Origin: Verrucomicrobiota bacterium
GTDB lineage: Bacteria > Verrucomicrobiota > Verrucomicrobiia > Limisphaerales > J093
Assembly (NCBI GenBank): GCA_029556615.1
Contig: JAKQDD010000016.1
Location: 1-61,421 of the forward strand
Direction: 5' to 3'
DNA length: 61,421 nt
Shown here: one piece after another, positions 8,559-18,109 of the stretch
How positions within the stretch are numbered: position 1 is the first letter of the stretch
How the letters are laid out: every line of letters begins with the position of its first letter
The notes under the pieces: model-generated
The model's input: the letters and a program-made list of their open reading frames with translations, nothing else
Database searches by the model: none
Told to the model about the DNA's origin: nothing
Made by a program: the position numbers and the translations under genes

Positions 8559-10055
8559 TCACTCGGTGGTGGCTCCCCGGGCCGCCGGTTTCGCACCGTA
8601 TTCCTGGGTTAGCTTCTTGAGGACCTCGGGAATCAGGTCCTTGTTGTCGCGGTGGGCGAAGGCCTCGGCGAAGGGATCCCCGGTGCGGCGCATGAGGACG
8701 AGGAGTCCCCTGCGCATCGCCTCGATCTCGGTCTGTCGCGCCGGTTCGCCGATGAGATTCTTGCGTTCGCAGCGGTCGTTGGTCAGGTCGTAGAACTCCT
8801 CGGGAACGCGGTGGAGGTAGAACTCGGTGCGGCCCTTGATGGCCGCGTTGGTCGCGGCGGCGGCGAGCATGGCCTTCCACGTAAGGCCAGCCATGTTCTC
8901 AGTTTGGTATTGGCGCTGGCCGTCGCTCCACGCGTTCCAAATGTAGGAGCGGTCCTTGGTGCGGACACAGCGCATTGGCAGCCAGCGGTTGCCGAAGGCG
9001 GCGTTGTAGAAGGTGAAGACGCGATCCCAACCGGGCATCGTTTCGCCCTTCACCGCAGGCAGGAAGGAGCGGCCATCAATGCCGGAAAGCGGCGGCAGGC
9101 CGGCGGCCTCAAGCAGCGTGGGCGCGAAATCGAGCGTCGAGACGAGATGGTTGGAATCGACGACGCCTGGCTTGGTCACGCCCGGCCAGCGGATGATGAG
9201 CGCGCCGCGCGAGCTGTTCTCGTAGTCGTTCGACTTCGCGAAGGGAAACGACATCCCGTGGTCGCCGGCGTACACCATGACGAGCGTGTTGTCGGCAAAG
9301 CCCTCTTCCTTGAGCACCTTGAGCACCGCGCCGAGGGCGTCGTCGAGACGCCGGACGTTGGTGTAGTAGCCGGCCAATTCCCGGCGGATCGCGGGCAGGT
9401 CTTCGAGAAAGGCGGGCACTTGGGTGATCTCGTCCGTCTTGATCCAACGGCTGGGCCGCTCACCTCCGGCAAGGTCGTTGGTGCCGTTGATGCCGATGAA
9501 CGGGCGATGCGGGTCATAGCAGTTGACGTTGTGGAAGAACGGTCGGCCTTCTTCGCGGGCCATCTTCAGGAACTTCCGCGTGGCCTCCGCCAGCTGGGTC
9601 GGATGGCGGCTGATCTTGTCCTCAGCAACATCGACGCAGAACTTCTCCGCCGGCTGATGATGGTTGTTCTTGCCGAACATCGAAATCCGATAGCCGGCGT
9701 CATGCAATTGCTGGTTGAGGGTGCGCACCTCGGGTTTCACCGGGAAGAACCCCATCGCGCCGCTGCGATGAGGGTAGAGCCCGGTCTGTATGATCTGGCG
9801 CACCGGCTGGCAGACGGCCACCGTCGAATAGGCATGCTCAAACCGCAGGCCCTCCGCGGCGAGGCGGTCGAGATTCGGCGTCAGGTCCTTGATCGGCCCG
9901 CCACAGACGCCGCTCGAATCGAAGTTCATGTCGTCCGAGGTGAAGATCAGGATGTTGAGCCGCGGTGCCGAGCGGAGTTCGGCGCACGGCAGCAAGAGCG
10001 CCGAGAGGATGACAAGGAGCGCTTTCACAGTCTTGCCGGAGATTCCTGCTCTCAA
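8559..10055 (-). CDS. Sulfatase, S1 family, secreted
   Basis: This 498-residue formylglycine-type sulfatase follows a signal peptide ([19 protein letters not shown]). The metal-binding opening is [11 protein letters not shown]. The active-site motif is CQPVR followed by QIIQTG; its Cys would be converted to formylglycine. The further words [19 protein letters not shown] and [12 protein letters not shown] are typical. It hydrolyses sulfate esters, presumably on the polysaccharide attacked by the neighbouring glycosidases. The TTG start at 10055 is preceded by GGGAG at good spacing and sits just after the stop of the GH106 gene, so translation is likely coupled; a GTG at 10028 is the alternative. 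It is followed after 39 bp by the GH95 pseudogene. Confidence 0.9.
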   Translation of the reverse strand: MRAGISGKTVKALLVILSALLLPCAELRSAPRLNILIFTSDDMNFDSSGVCGGPIKDLTPNLDRLAAEGLRFEHAYSTVAVCQPVRQIIQTGLYPHRSGAMGFFPVKPEVRTLNQQLHDAGYRISMFGKNNHHQPAEKFCVDVAEDKISRHPTQLAEATRKFLKMAREEGRPFFHNVNCYDPHRPFIGINGTNDLAGGERPSRWIKTDEITQVPAFLEDLPAIRRELAGYYTNVRRLDDALGAVLKVLKEEGFADNTLVMVYAGDHGMSFPFAKSNDYENSSRGALIIRWPGVTKPGVVDSNHLVSTLDFAPTLLEAAGLPPLSGIDGRSFLPAVKGETMPGWDRVFTFYNAAFGNRWLPMRCVRTKDRSYIWNAWSDGQRQYQTENMAGLTWKAMLAAAATNAAIKGRTEFYLHRVPEEFYDLTNDRCERKNLIGEPARQTEIEAMRRGLLVLMRRTGDPFAEAFAHRDNKDLIPEVLKKLTQEYGAKPAARGATTE

Positions 10056-10056
10056 T

Positions 10057-13000
10057 TCAGTCTCCCGGCGTGATGATCTGAACCGGCCCGAAAAGGCCGG
10101 ATTTCATCAGCGGCGGGCTATGGGTGTAAACGGGCCGCGTCTTGCCGCGGGGAACCTGGCCGAACGAGCTATCCGAGGTCGGATCGGTTTGAATCCGATC
10201 GAGGTTGCTTCGCGTGAAGCGGTCCGACTCGGGCCGCAACGAATCCCCGTTGAACCGGTTGGCCCAGAGGTTCGCGACCCGGATCTCCAACTGATTCGTG
10301 CCGGACTGCACCACGCCGGAGATTTCAACACGATAGGGCGGCAGCCAAGCCAGCCCGAGGCACTTGTTGTTGAGTGTGACTTCGGCGATTTCCGCCAGCT
10401 CGCCCAGTTCCAGGAAGAGCCGGCTCCGGGCTGCCAACGACTCCGGCAGTTCGAACGTCTTGCGATACGTGGCGATTCCCGAGAAGAACCGGACCCCTTC
10501 GTCGTCCGACGCAGTCCAGCTTTGCAGGGTCCCGAAGCTGGTCATTCGCGGGGCCCCCCACCCTTCTGGAAACTCGACCTGCCAGGAGCCGGCGAGGGTC
10601 AGCGGTGCGGGAGTCTCCGCCGCCACAAATGTGTCGCGGGCGATGGGATCCAATGCGGCGCCGGCTTTCCGGAACACGACAAACACCGAGCCCAACGGTC
10701 CGAGCGTCACCGTCAGCTCGGTCTGGCCGCTGGCGACGCTTCTCCAATCGCGACAGGCGCTCCGGCGCCCCGAATCGGGCCACCAGAATTCAGGCACCAG
10801 TCCCTTGGCTTCCGCCGCCACCCGGAACCGGCAGGTCCACCTCTCGGGATCCAGCCTCTTGTTGCGTATGAAATAGAATTCATCCTCCGCGGTCTTCCGA
10901 TGGATGAAGTCCAGTGGCCCCAGGTCTCCTTCACCGCGTCCGGCGATTTCAAAATCCCCGGCGACGCCGATTTCCCGGAGCGCGGCACTGCGATCGCCGG
11001 CGATGATAAACCTCCCCCGACCCACCACTCGGATCCGGACTGCCGGCAGGACCGGTTTGTCTGGCGCTTCAGCCCGTCCCCAGAGTTCCTCGACCAGGCG
11101 CGCCACTCGTGGAGTTTCCGTTTCCTGGTCCTTCAGGCCCGGGGCGTGCGTCGGTCGCTGGTGGCCGATCACCGTTGCCCCGTCGGCCACCAGTGAGCGC
11201 ATCGTTTCGAGAACCGCCAAGGGGATGTGATCCTGTTCGGGCAGCACGAGCGCCGCATAGCTCATCCCGTCCGGCAGCACGATCCGACCGCTTTCAACGC
11301 GCATCCGCTGGAGAATCACCTCCGAGGAACAGACATCGAAATCGTTCTGCGGCGCGAGGCCCTCCAATAGCGGCTTCTCCGGCACATTGCACAACGGCGG
11401 ATAGAAGTTCGGCGCCTGATCGCCATAATAATAGCAGACGTCGGCCACAAACCACCCCTGGCGAAGCATGTAAGAGCACCGCGCCAGGTAGTCCATCAAC
11501 CCGCGGGCCATCGGCCACCAGGTGGCCGCCGGATTGATATCCGTGCCGGCATGATACGCCCAACCCGGAAGCCCCGCCTCGGGCGGTGAACTGGCGAACG
11601 TGTGCAGCGAGAAGCAATTCAAGCCCTCGCACAACGCCCGATCCGCCAGTCTCTTGTGATTCAACGGCCCATCGACCCAGCGCCGCCACGTGGTGAACGA
11701 TTCCGCATCCACCAGACGTTTGTCGTAAACGTGCGCGGCCGAAGCGATCTCCTTGACCAGGAAGATCCCGCGATGCCGGTTCCAAAACTCCCCCCGCGGA
11801 ATATCAACCGCCCCGAGCGCCTTGATTCCATCCACCGGATTCGAATCCCAGATCGGAGGCCCCGGCCCGCCCGACTCGGCGATCAGCTTCACGCCATAGG
11901 ATTCGAGGAACTTCCGGCCCGTCACGTAATGCGAGTCGATCAACAGGTCGCTCACCAACTTGCGCCAATCGTACAAGAACTGCTCCTGGACCGCCTGAGC
12001 CGCCAGCTTCCAGCCGGCGAGCAGGGGCAGATACCGGATCACCGGATAACCCGTCCGGCGATCAAACTCGGCGGCCATGATATCGTTCCAAGGCGTAAAG
12101 CCGTCCAGTTCCATGCTGTCAAACTCCAACGTCTTGAAGCTGGTCCCCACGAATGAACTGCGCCCCAGTTCCTTGAGAATCGTGGTGACGATATGCTGGA
12201 GATGAAACTCGGTGGCACGCGGATCAAAGAAGTCGATCATTGGCCCGCCGGACTTCGGACTCGGCACGATCAACGGCTGCCCGTGATTCGCACAGACAAA
12301 ACGCAGGATGTCCCATTCGCCGGCCGGCACCTCCCAGTGCAACGCGCCGTCGGCTTCGACCCGTTTCGTCAGGTCAACGACCTGGCTCACATCGGCAAGC
12401 GATTTCGATTCGTCATGAGGCACCGCCAAAACCGCCACTTCGCGCAGATAGAGCGGCCGGCCCTGCGCATCCCGCGGACAGCGTTTCGGCAGCTCGGGCA
12501 GGGGCAGCTCATCGCGAAACCCCTTGGGTCCGGTCACTCTCGTGGTTGAGTGATACAGCCCCTTGCCGGCGTGCTCCGGCGGAACCCAGCTCCCGCCCGC
12601 ATTCCATCCGCTCGAGGCAACAATGCCGATCTCCAAGCCGAGGCGGTCGGCTTCGCGAATCGCATGGGCGATCAGCCGCGCCGACTCCGGCCCGAGAAAC
12701 GCAGGCCCGGCAGGCACCCGCCCATCGGGATCGGCGTAAGCAGCCACGTCCCAAATCTCCCCGCCGCGCATCCCACCGTGTCTCATCGCCTCCAAATCGC
12801 GGGTGATTTGCTCCCGGGTGATCGACCCGTTCAGCCAATCCCAAAACGCTCCGGGCCGCGCATTGACCGGCGGATCGGCAAATGCCGTGGGCGACAGCCG
12901 GTCCCCGGCCCGGCCCGGTTCCGCAAGCTCCCCGGCGGGGTTCGCCGCCACGGAAGCGGCGGAACCCAGTACACGACTCTGCAACAGACCACTGTGTAAT

Positions 13001-13074
13001 GCAACAGCAACGAGCAGGACCGACGGAATCCGCCGGGCGACTCTTGAACCTTGGGCAGGTTGATGATCCTTCAT
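10057..13074 (-). CDS. GH106-type alpha-L-rhamnosidase, secreted
   Basis: This 1005-residue protein with a signal peptide (IPSVLLVAVALHSGLL) resembles GH106 rhamnosidases. The mature N-terminus has ARPGAFWDWLNGSITREQI, close to the family word for the catalytic barrel entrance. It is followed by EIGIVASSGWNAGG, TLEFDSMELDGFTPW, FTTWRRWVDGPLNHK and LNCFSLHTFASSP. The C-terminal third contains jelly-roll sandwich words (LAGSWQVEFPEGWG, RVANLWANRF). GH106 enzymes release alpha-L-rhamnose from pectic or ulvan-like polymers. Its start codon overlaps the stop of the esterase gene (ATGA), and its stop lies 2 bp before the next sulfatase gene, so the three genes form a tight operon. The frame is complete. 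Confidence 0.85.
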   Translation of the reverse strand: MKDHQPAQGSRVARRIPSVLLVAVALHSGLLQSRVLGSAASVAANPAGELAEPGRAGDRLSPTAFADPPVNARPGAFWDWLNGSITREQITRDLEAMRHGGMRGGEIWDVAAYADPDGRVPAGPAFLGPESARLIAHAIREADRLGLEIGIVASSGWNAGGSWVPPEHAGKGLYHSTTRVTGPKGFRDELPLPELPKRCPRDAQGRPLYLREVAVLAVPHDESKSLADVSQVVDLTKRVEADGALHWEVPAGEWDILRFVCANHGQPLIVPSPKSGGPMIDFFDPRATEFHLQHIVTTILKELGRSSFVGTSFKTLEFDSMELDGFTPWNDIMAAEFDRRTGYPVIRYLPLLAGWKLAAQAVQEQFLYDWRKLVSDLLIDSHYVTGRKFLESYGVKLIAESGGPGPPIWDSNPVDGIKALGAVDIPRGEFWNRHRGIFLVKEIASAAHVYDKRLVDAESFTTWRRWVDGPLNHKRLADRALCEGLNCFSLHTFASSPPEAGLPGWAYHAGTDINPAATWWPMARGLMDYLARCSYMLRQGWFVADVCYYYGDQAPNFYPPLCNVPEKPLLEGLAPQNDFDVCSSEVILQRMRVESGRIVLPDGMSYAALVLPEQDHIPLAVLETMRSLVADGATVIGHQRPTHAPGLKDQETETPRVARLVEELWGRAEAPDKPVLPAVRIRVVGRGRFIIAGDRSAALREIGVAGDFEIAGRGEGDLGPLDFIHRKTAEDEFYFIRNKRLDPERWTCRFRVAAEAKGLVPEFWWPDSGRRSACRDWRSVASGQTELTVTLGPLGSVFVVFRKAGAALDPIARDTFVAAETPAPLTLAGSWQVEFPEGWGAPRMTSFGTLQSWTASDDEGVRFFSGIATYRKTFELPESLAARSRLFLELGELAEIAEVTLNNKCLGLAWLPPYRVEISGVVQSGTNQLEIRVANLWANRFNGDSLRPESDRFTRSNLDRIQTDPTSDSSFGQVPRGKTRPVYTHSPPLMKSGLFGPVQIITPGD

Positions 13075-14051
13075 GGGCTTAGGGTTGTCCGACGATGGGG
13101 TGCATGGCCGGCGTCGACGTGCGCCGCCGTGCAGGCCAGCATTTTGAGGTTCGCCTCGGCGAACGCGTTGCCCATCAACGCGAAGGTCTTCGCGCAGCCG
13201 AGGTAGTGGTAGCCGGCGTTGGAGGCACCGCGTTTCCAGAGCGCGACTTCGGCCGGGGTGATGAGGTCCGCTTCATATTTCTTCATATACGCGCTTTTCT
13301 GTTCCTCTGTCATGTGACCGTCGGCATTCGGGTGGTCTTTGTGCTTCGCGTCGAGGAAGTAGCGCATCTGGTTGACCTTTTCGTGCTTGTCGGCAATGGC
13401 GCCAAGTTCATAGCCCTGTGTGGAATCGTAGTCCGGATACACCCGCTTGACGTCGTCCAGCACCTTTCTCACATGCCCGATCATCAGGCGGTAGTAGTGG
13501 CCGGTCGCCTTTGCCTTATCGAGTTTCCACTGCTCGAAATCCTTCGGGATGCCATGCCCTTCCTGCTTGGGATAGTTTTCCCGCTGAAACGAACTCAGTT
13601 GATACGGCCCCGCGCTGGGCGGGCGGAAATCTGTGTGCAGGCTCTTGCCGCCCCACGCGGCCTTGATGAGGAGCACCGGCTCCGCGAGCGCAGCGTCCAT
13701 CGTCAGACCGAAGGTGAATTCGGGGCCGATCTTGTCGCCGGGCTTGGTGGGGTCCAGGCCCCACATCGACCCGTAGCCGGCCGTCAGTTTGCCGGCGATT
13801 TCGAAGTTGTTCTCTCCGGTCAGATACGAAATCCATGCGCCATCGCACACCGTCGGCTTCCCGTCGGCACCCTGCATCATCTTGAGCATCGGCGCGGTTG
13901 CTGGATCGTCGCCGATGTAATCAAAGGTCTTGACGCCCGCCGGTCCTTCCATGTTCGACTGTCCGGCGAGTATGAAGACTTTGAGCGGTTTAGCGTCCGC
14001 GGTGGCGGCGGCAAAGAGCGCGGTGGCAAGGAGGGTAGTGATGGTTTTCAC
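13071..14051 (-). CDS. SASA/SGNH-type carbohydrate esterase with probable internal deletion
   Basis: The protein starts with a signal peptide (MKTITTLLATALFAAATADA). It then has VFILAGQSNMEG, the nucleophile block of sialate O-acetylesterase/SASA proteins, and LLIKAAWGGKSLHTDFRP, the second block. The C-terminal part (KHKDHPNADGHMT, ASNAGYHYLGCAKTFALMG) is also typical. Related proteins normally have a block of about 100 residues with a WFQGWND-like motif after the PDYD..GYEL segment; here GYEL runs straight into GAIADKHEK. The product is 326 residues, shorter than expected, and lacks that catalytic block, so it may be inactive even though the frame is open. It would remove O-acetyl groups from sugars. 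It sits directly upstream of the GH106 gene with a 4-bp overlap. Confidence 0.7.
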   Translation of the reverse strand: MKTITTLLATALFAAATADAKPLKVFILAGQSNMEGPAGVKTFDYIGDDPATAPMLKMMQGADGKPTVCDGAWISYLTGENNFEIAGKLTAGYGSMWGLDPTKPGDKIGPEFTFGLTMDAALAEPVLLIKAAWGGKSLHTDFRPPSAGPYQLSSFQRENYPKQEGHGIPKDFEQWKLDKAKATGHYYRLMIGHVRKVLDDVKRVYPDYDSTQGYELGAIADKHEKVNQMRYFLDAKHKDHPNADGHMTEEQKSAYMKKYEADLITPAEVALWKRGASNAGYHYLGCAKTFALMGNAFAEANLKMLACTAAHVDAGHAPHRRTTLSP

Positions 14052-14176
14052 AAGGTGTGGAGGGGGCGGAGTGGGACGGTTCCTATTAAACCAGCATGTC
14101 GTCTGCTCTCCAGTCGGCTCCGACAGTCAACGTCAAGCCTGCCCCATGTCGAGACCGCCGCTCGCCCTCATCGGCA

Positions 14177-15349
14177 TCAGCACAGGCGCACAAACTCGGT
14201 TTGCCTCTCGCCGGTCACGCGCGCCCCGCGTTCCTCGACGAACACGTTGACCTCCGTCCTGACCCCGAAGGTCGGCAGGTAGAGCGCCGGCTCCACCGAA
14301 AAACACGTCCACGGGATAACAGGCCGTTCGTCGTGCGTCTCCAGGTTGTCCAGGTTCGCCCCAACGCCATGCACTTCGCGCCCGATGGAATGGCCGGTCC
14401 GATGCCGAAGGTACTGCGCCATCCCGCGCGAGGCGATGTAGCCGCTGACCGCGTCGTCCACCTCGAAGCCGCGCAGGGTCCGGCCGGCAGCCGCTGCCTC
14501 CTGAACCAGGCGGATGCCCGCGTCGCGGGCACCCACCACGACCGCAAACGCCTCGCGCATCGGTGCGGGCACCTCCTCGCCGCAATAGGCCATCCAGGTG
14601 ATGTCGTAGTAGACCGCGTCCGGCTCATCGAGCTTGGCCCACAGGTCCAGCAGCACCAGGTCGCCGCGCCGAATGGGGGCGCTGCCCGACTCGGGAGGCG
14701 AATAGTGCGAGTCCGCGGCGTTGATGTTGGCGCCCACGATGGGAGCCCAATTGGTTACCAGTCCGCTCTCCTGAAACCGCCGCATGACGAACTGCTGGAC
14801 ACCATACTCGTCGAGCGGTTGCCCGGCGCGGGTGGCCTGTTTGATATGCTCGAAGGCCTCGTGCCGGATCCGGTCCACCCGCCGGCCCGCCTCCATGTGC
14901 ATTTCGAATTGGTCGGGTGTCCACTTCGCCTCGAAAATCTGGATCAATTCCGCCGAACTCACCACGTCCACCCCGAGGCCACGGATCAATTCGATGGTGC
15001 CCGCGTCCACGTTGGCCACGTACGGAACGGCGCAGCATGGCGAGTATTGCATGGCGACCCTTTTTGCGTCTTGCAGAAGCGTCCGCAACCCAGCCTGCTG
15101 CTCCTGCCAGCGGGCATACGGAATCCTGGCACCGGGCAAGGGATCGAGAACATGCGGCTCCACGTGATGCACCAGCCCGCGAGGTTCGCCCCGCGCGGGA
15201 ATGAAATAATACCAACGCCGGCTGACGTGGCCTGGCGGTTTCAGACCCAGCACGCGGTAAGCGAGCGGGTCGCGCTCGTGGTGATCGAAAAAGAGCCAGC
15301 CGTCGAAGCCGGCTTTTTGCAGTTCGCACTGGATGGATTCGAGGTTCAT
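14177..15349 (-). CDS. M24 family metallopeptidase (Xaa-Pro aminopeptidase-like)
   Basis: The start is taken at ATG 15349 (MNLESIQCEL), giving 390 residues. The N-terminal half is a creatinase-like domain (WLFFDHHERDPLAYRVLG). The C-terminal pita-bread domain keeps the metal ligands: Asp in VLLDLWAK, Asp in VYYDITW, His in HRTGHSIG, Glu in FSVEPALYL and Glu in VRTEVNVFV. Such enzymes remove N-terminal residues before proline or hydrolyse related amide bonds. No signal peptide is seen, so it is probably cytoplasmic. Its presence inside a polysaccharide locus is unexplained and it may belong to a separate transcription unit, since 125 bp separate it from the esterase. Confidence 0.85.
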   Translation of the reverse strand: MNLESIQCELQKAGFDGWLFFDHHERDPLAYRVLGLKPPGHVSRRWYYFIPARGEPRGLVHHVEPHVLDPLPGARIPYARWQEQQAGLRTLLQDAKRVAMQYSPCCAVPYVANVDAGTIELIRGLGVDVVSSAELIQIFEAKWTPDQFEMHMEAGRRVDRIRHEAFEHIKQATRAGQPLDEYGVQQFVMRRFQESGLVTNWAPIVGANINAADSHYSPPESGSAPIRRGDLVLLDLWAKLDEPDAVYYDITWMAYCGEEVPAPMREAFAVVVGARDAGIRLVQEAAAAGRTLRGFEVDDAVSGYIASRGMAQYLRHRTGHSIGREVHGVGANLDNLETHDERPVIPWTCFSVEPALYLPTFGVRTEVNVFVEERGARVTGERQTEFVRLC

Positions 15350-15466
15350 GGTTTGTTCCCTATAGTTTTGGGCTGGAGGATCCCACGCCGTCGGCCGCCC
15401 ATCCCCCCCCCCAATCCCATCGGCAAATGCCGGGGTCTGCACGGGCTGTTGAATGTCGGTCTCCTC

Positions 15467-16315
15467 TCACTGCGGCCACCGTTTGTGCCAATAGAAGGTC
15501 TTGAGGCTCTTCAAGTGAGCGGACTCCGCATGCCCATCCACGAAGCCCACGTTGTTGCGCCAGGGCAATTGGGCGCCGGGAGCCACGGTGATAGTGCGGG
15601 GGGCCGCACGGGCTCCCTGCCCACCATGCCGCCCGATGGCAATCGCCCCCAGGCCGATGGGCCCGGGCGTGTCCCACCACCCACTGTATAAGTCCCTGCC
15701 GAAGGCATGCTCGGGTCTCATCGCGAAATCCACCCATGTCGAATCCGCAAACAAGGGAGTTTTCGAACTGCCGATCACCGCCGACTCTCTTACAAAGGCA
15801 TCGTGTTCCACATCAGCGTCAGGTATGCCCGTTCCGCTGGTGGACTTGAGATCCGAGTAGCACCACATGTTGAAGCCGTAACTGCCCTGCGCATCCCAGT
15901 TCCCCCAATTGATCCAACTCCACGGATAGTCCGCCGTCCCGAGGGCGCCCGGTTCGTAGGCATTGGGCGATCTTCTGGTGGAGCCGCCCCACGGCTTCCG
16001 CTCGGGTGCGGCCGGGCAAACACGGACTCCCTTGATGGCGGAGTAGTTGGTCTCGGTTTGGCCCACCCACACCGCAATATTCTTGTAGCCGATCATCGCG
16101 CCTTGACTCTCGCCGATATACAGCAACACCGAGAGGCAGATCTGCTTTTCATTGCTGATGCATGAAATGTCTTTGGCCTTTTGCTTGGCCTTGCTCAGCG
16201 CGGGCAGAAGCAGACCGGCCAGAACGGCGATGATCGCGATCACCACCAGCAGTTCGATCAGCGTGAAACCCCGTTGGGCCGTCCCGCCGCAATGGATCCT
16301 GCACTTTCCCTTCAT
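15467..16315 (-). CDS. Prepilin-like (type II pseudopilin family) secreted protein
   Basis: A short basic leader is followed by the type IV prepilin cleavage and methylation motif [18 protein letters not shown], a hydrophobic helix typical of pseudopilins. The 240-residue C-terminal part is the Verrucomicrobiota/Planctomycetes type, ending in [10 protein letters not shown] and [10 protein letters not shown]. These proteins are numerous in such genomes and are thought to be exported through a type II/IV pilus-like machine. Their exact role is not established. The start overlaps the stop of the small upstream frame (ATGA). A second member lies at 55316-56143. Confidence 0.85.
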   Translation of the reverse strand: MKGKCRIHCGGTAQRGFTLIELLVVIAIIAVLAGLLLPALSKAKQKAKDISCISNEKQICLSVLLYIGESQGAMIGYKNIAVWVGQTETNYSAIKGVRVCPAAPERKPWGGSTRRSPNAYEPGALGTADYPWSWINWGNWDAQGSYGFNMWCYSDLKSTSGTGIPDADVEHDAFVRESAVIGSSKTPLFADSTWVDFAMRPEHAFGRDLYSGWWDTPGPIGLGAIAIGRHGGQGARAAPRTITVAPGAQLPWRNNVGFVDGHAESAHLKSLKTFYWHKRWPQ

Positions 16316-16518
16316 GCTATCTGAGACGGATCAGTGGCGGGGAGTCCGTCGAGGCTTCGATCGCACGGATCGTCTCGCGGACGCAGGAAAGGGCCGTCCC
16401 AGCGCCGTGCGAGGTCGAAATACCATGCGCCGAACTCGGTGCGCGGGTCGCAGGAGAAAGGCTTGCCGCCGACTCCAAGGATGACGGCCCCGACGGCGAG
16501 GTTGGTGTTCAGGGTCAT
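16312..16518 (-). CDS. Small unrecognised protein, possible gene remnant
   Basis: A 68-codon frame starts at ATG 16518, just downstream of the sulfatase stop, and ends with a 4-bp overlap (ATGA) with the prepilin-like gene. The position looks like a real operon member. The sequence ([29 protein letters not shown]) is not low-complexity and reads like a piece from the interior or C-terminus of a larger enzyme, but I do not recognise the family. Since several neighbouring genes have internal deletions, a remnant is plausible. Confidence 0.4.
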   Translation of the reverse strand: MTLNTNLAVGAVILGVGGKPFSCDPRTEFGAWYFDLARRWDGPFLRPRDDPCDRSLDGLPATDPSQIA

Positions 16519-16534
16519 GGGCTGATGCCGGGCT

Positions 16535-18109
16535 TCATGTTCGTGGGTTGCGGGTGGGGTGTTCCGGCCGGCTCCGGCCAGACGCTTTCGACTGATCGAG
16601 CCTTGCCTTCAGCTCCTTCACGATTTGCGGCTGGTCGAAGTAAAGGTTCCTTGTCTCGCCGGGGTCGGTTTCGAGGTTGTAGAGCTGGCCCGGCGCGCCG
16701 GGCGCGGTGTCGGGAAGCATGAACGGCTTGAGTTCGGGATTCTGGTCGTAGCGGTTGCCGCCGGAGCCGGGGTGGTCGAGGTATTTCCAGTCGCCACGCC
16801 GGATGCCGAGGGTGCGGGACCCGCCGAAGGCCTGCTCGAGCAGGTAGGGACGGATGGGGCCACTGTCCTGGCCGAGCAACGCCGGAAGCAGGTTGAAGCT
16901 GTCCTCGGCCGCATCCTCGGGCAGGTCGGCGCCGATGATGGCGGCGACGGTAGCCATCACGTCGGTCAGGCTGGTGAGCTGCGCGCTGGTCGTGCCGGGC
17001 TTCACATGGCCGGGCCAGCGGACGAGGAACGGCACGCGATGGCCACCTTCCCATTGGTCGCGCTTCATGCCGCGCCACGGCCGCGCGCCGTCGTGGCCGT
17101 AGTCAGCGCGCATATGGATGACACTGGTGGTTTCGGGGCCGTTGTCGCTGGTGAAGATGACCAGCGTGTTGTCGGCCAGACCAAGTCGATCAAGCGTAGC
17201 CAGGAGTTCGCCGACGACGTAATCGAGTTCATGGATGAAATCGCCGTGCGGCCCGGCTTTCGTGCTGCCTTGAAACTGCTTCGACGCCAACGACGGCAGA
17301 TGCACCGCATTCATGGAGTGCAGGAGGAAGAAGGGTCTCTCCGGATGGCTCTTCGCGTGTTGATCGAGAAACTCGCGGCTCTTTTTCAGGAAAACCATGT
17401 CCACTTCTTCGAGGTCAAAGCCCGGCGCAATCATGCCAGCGCGGTTGTCGAAGGCATACGGATGTTTGGGCAACTTGGACTTGTCGAGCATCCTGGTGGG
17501 AGGCTCCGGAATGCGATCGCCCTCAATGAAGGCATAGAGGAAATCCGTGGCAGGACAGCAGGCCGTGCCGAAGAAGCGGTCGAAGCCGTGCTCAACCGGT
17601 CCCCCTTCGATGCGGCGCGAGAAGTCCACGCGCTGGACCGCTTCCAAGCCGTTGCTGCGGATCGGTTGGCCGTCCTTGTCAAAGAACGTCAATCCGACGT
17701 GCCACTTGCCGACGCACGCGGTGGCATGGCCTTTGGCGCGGAGCATGGCCGGCAGCGTGAGCCGCCCGGGCGCAATGAGCGACGGGCCGCCGACGCCCTC
17801 GAAGACCGTGCCGCCACGCGGAACGCGGAAGGCCATTTGCCCGGTCATCAGGCTGTAGCGCGAGGGCGTGCAGACGGTGGCCGGGCTGTGGGCATCGGTG
17901 AACCGCATCCCCTCGCGCGCGAGACCATCGAGGTTGGGCGTGGGGACTTTGGCCCGGTCATTATAGCAGCGCACATCGCCGTAGCCCAGGTCATCCGCGA
18001 GCAGGATGAGGATGTTCGGTTTGCGGGCCGGCTTGGGCCTGTCAGCGGCCTGCGGCGCCGCCAGCGGCGCCAGCAGCAGGGCGGTGAGGAGCGTGAGGGC
18101 GCGTTTCAT
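16535..18109 (-). CDS. Arylsulfatase, S1 family, secreted
   Basis: This 524-residue sulfatase with a signal peptide (ALTLLTALLLAPLAAPQAA) has the metal-binding opening ILLADDLGYGD. The canonical Cys-type active-site motif is CTPSR followed by YSLMTGQ, and GKWHVGL, VIFTSDNGPE and YNLETDPGETRNLY follow. The Cys requires conversion to formylglycine by a maturase not seen in the locus. It is expected to act in the periplasm or outside the cell on a sulfated sugar. The gene's first 68 bp overlap the 3' end of the upstream glycosidase frame in a different phase. Length and motifs are complete. Confidence 0.92.
   Translation of the reverse strand: MKRALTLLTALLLAPLAAPQAADRPKPARKPNILILLADDLGYGDVRCYNDRAKVPTPNLDGLAREGMRFTDAHSPATVCTPSRYSLMTGQMAFRVPRGGTVFEGVGGPSLIAPGRLTLPAMLRAKGHATACVGKWHVGLTFFDKDGQPIRSNGLEAVQRVDFSRRIEGGPVEHGFDRFFGTACCPATDFLYAFIEGDRIPEPPTRMLDKSKLPKHPYAFDNRAGMIAPGFDLEEVDMVFLKKSREFLDQHAKSHPERPFFLLHSMNAVHLPSLASKQFQGSTKAGPHGDFIHELDYVVGELLATLDRLGLADNTLVIFTSDNGPETTSVIHMRADYGHDGARPWRGMKRDQWEGGHRVPFLVRWPGHVKPGTTSAQLTSLTDVMATVAAIIGADLPEDAAEDSFNLLPALLGQDSGPIRPYLLEQAFGGSRTLGIRRGDWKYLDHPGSGGNRYDQNPELKPFMLPDTAPGAPGQLYNLETDPGETRNLYFDQPQIVKELKARLDQSKASGRSRPEHPTRNPRT

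Noticed and set aside
5312..8596. A single 1094-residue protein covering both GH95 pseudogenes
   Set aside because: The continuous frame passes through a stretch that makes sense only in another frame and joins pieces of two different GH95 proteins; it is a coincidence of GC-rich sequence without stops.
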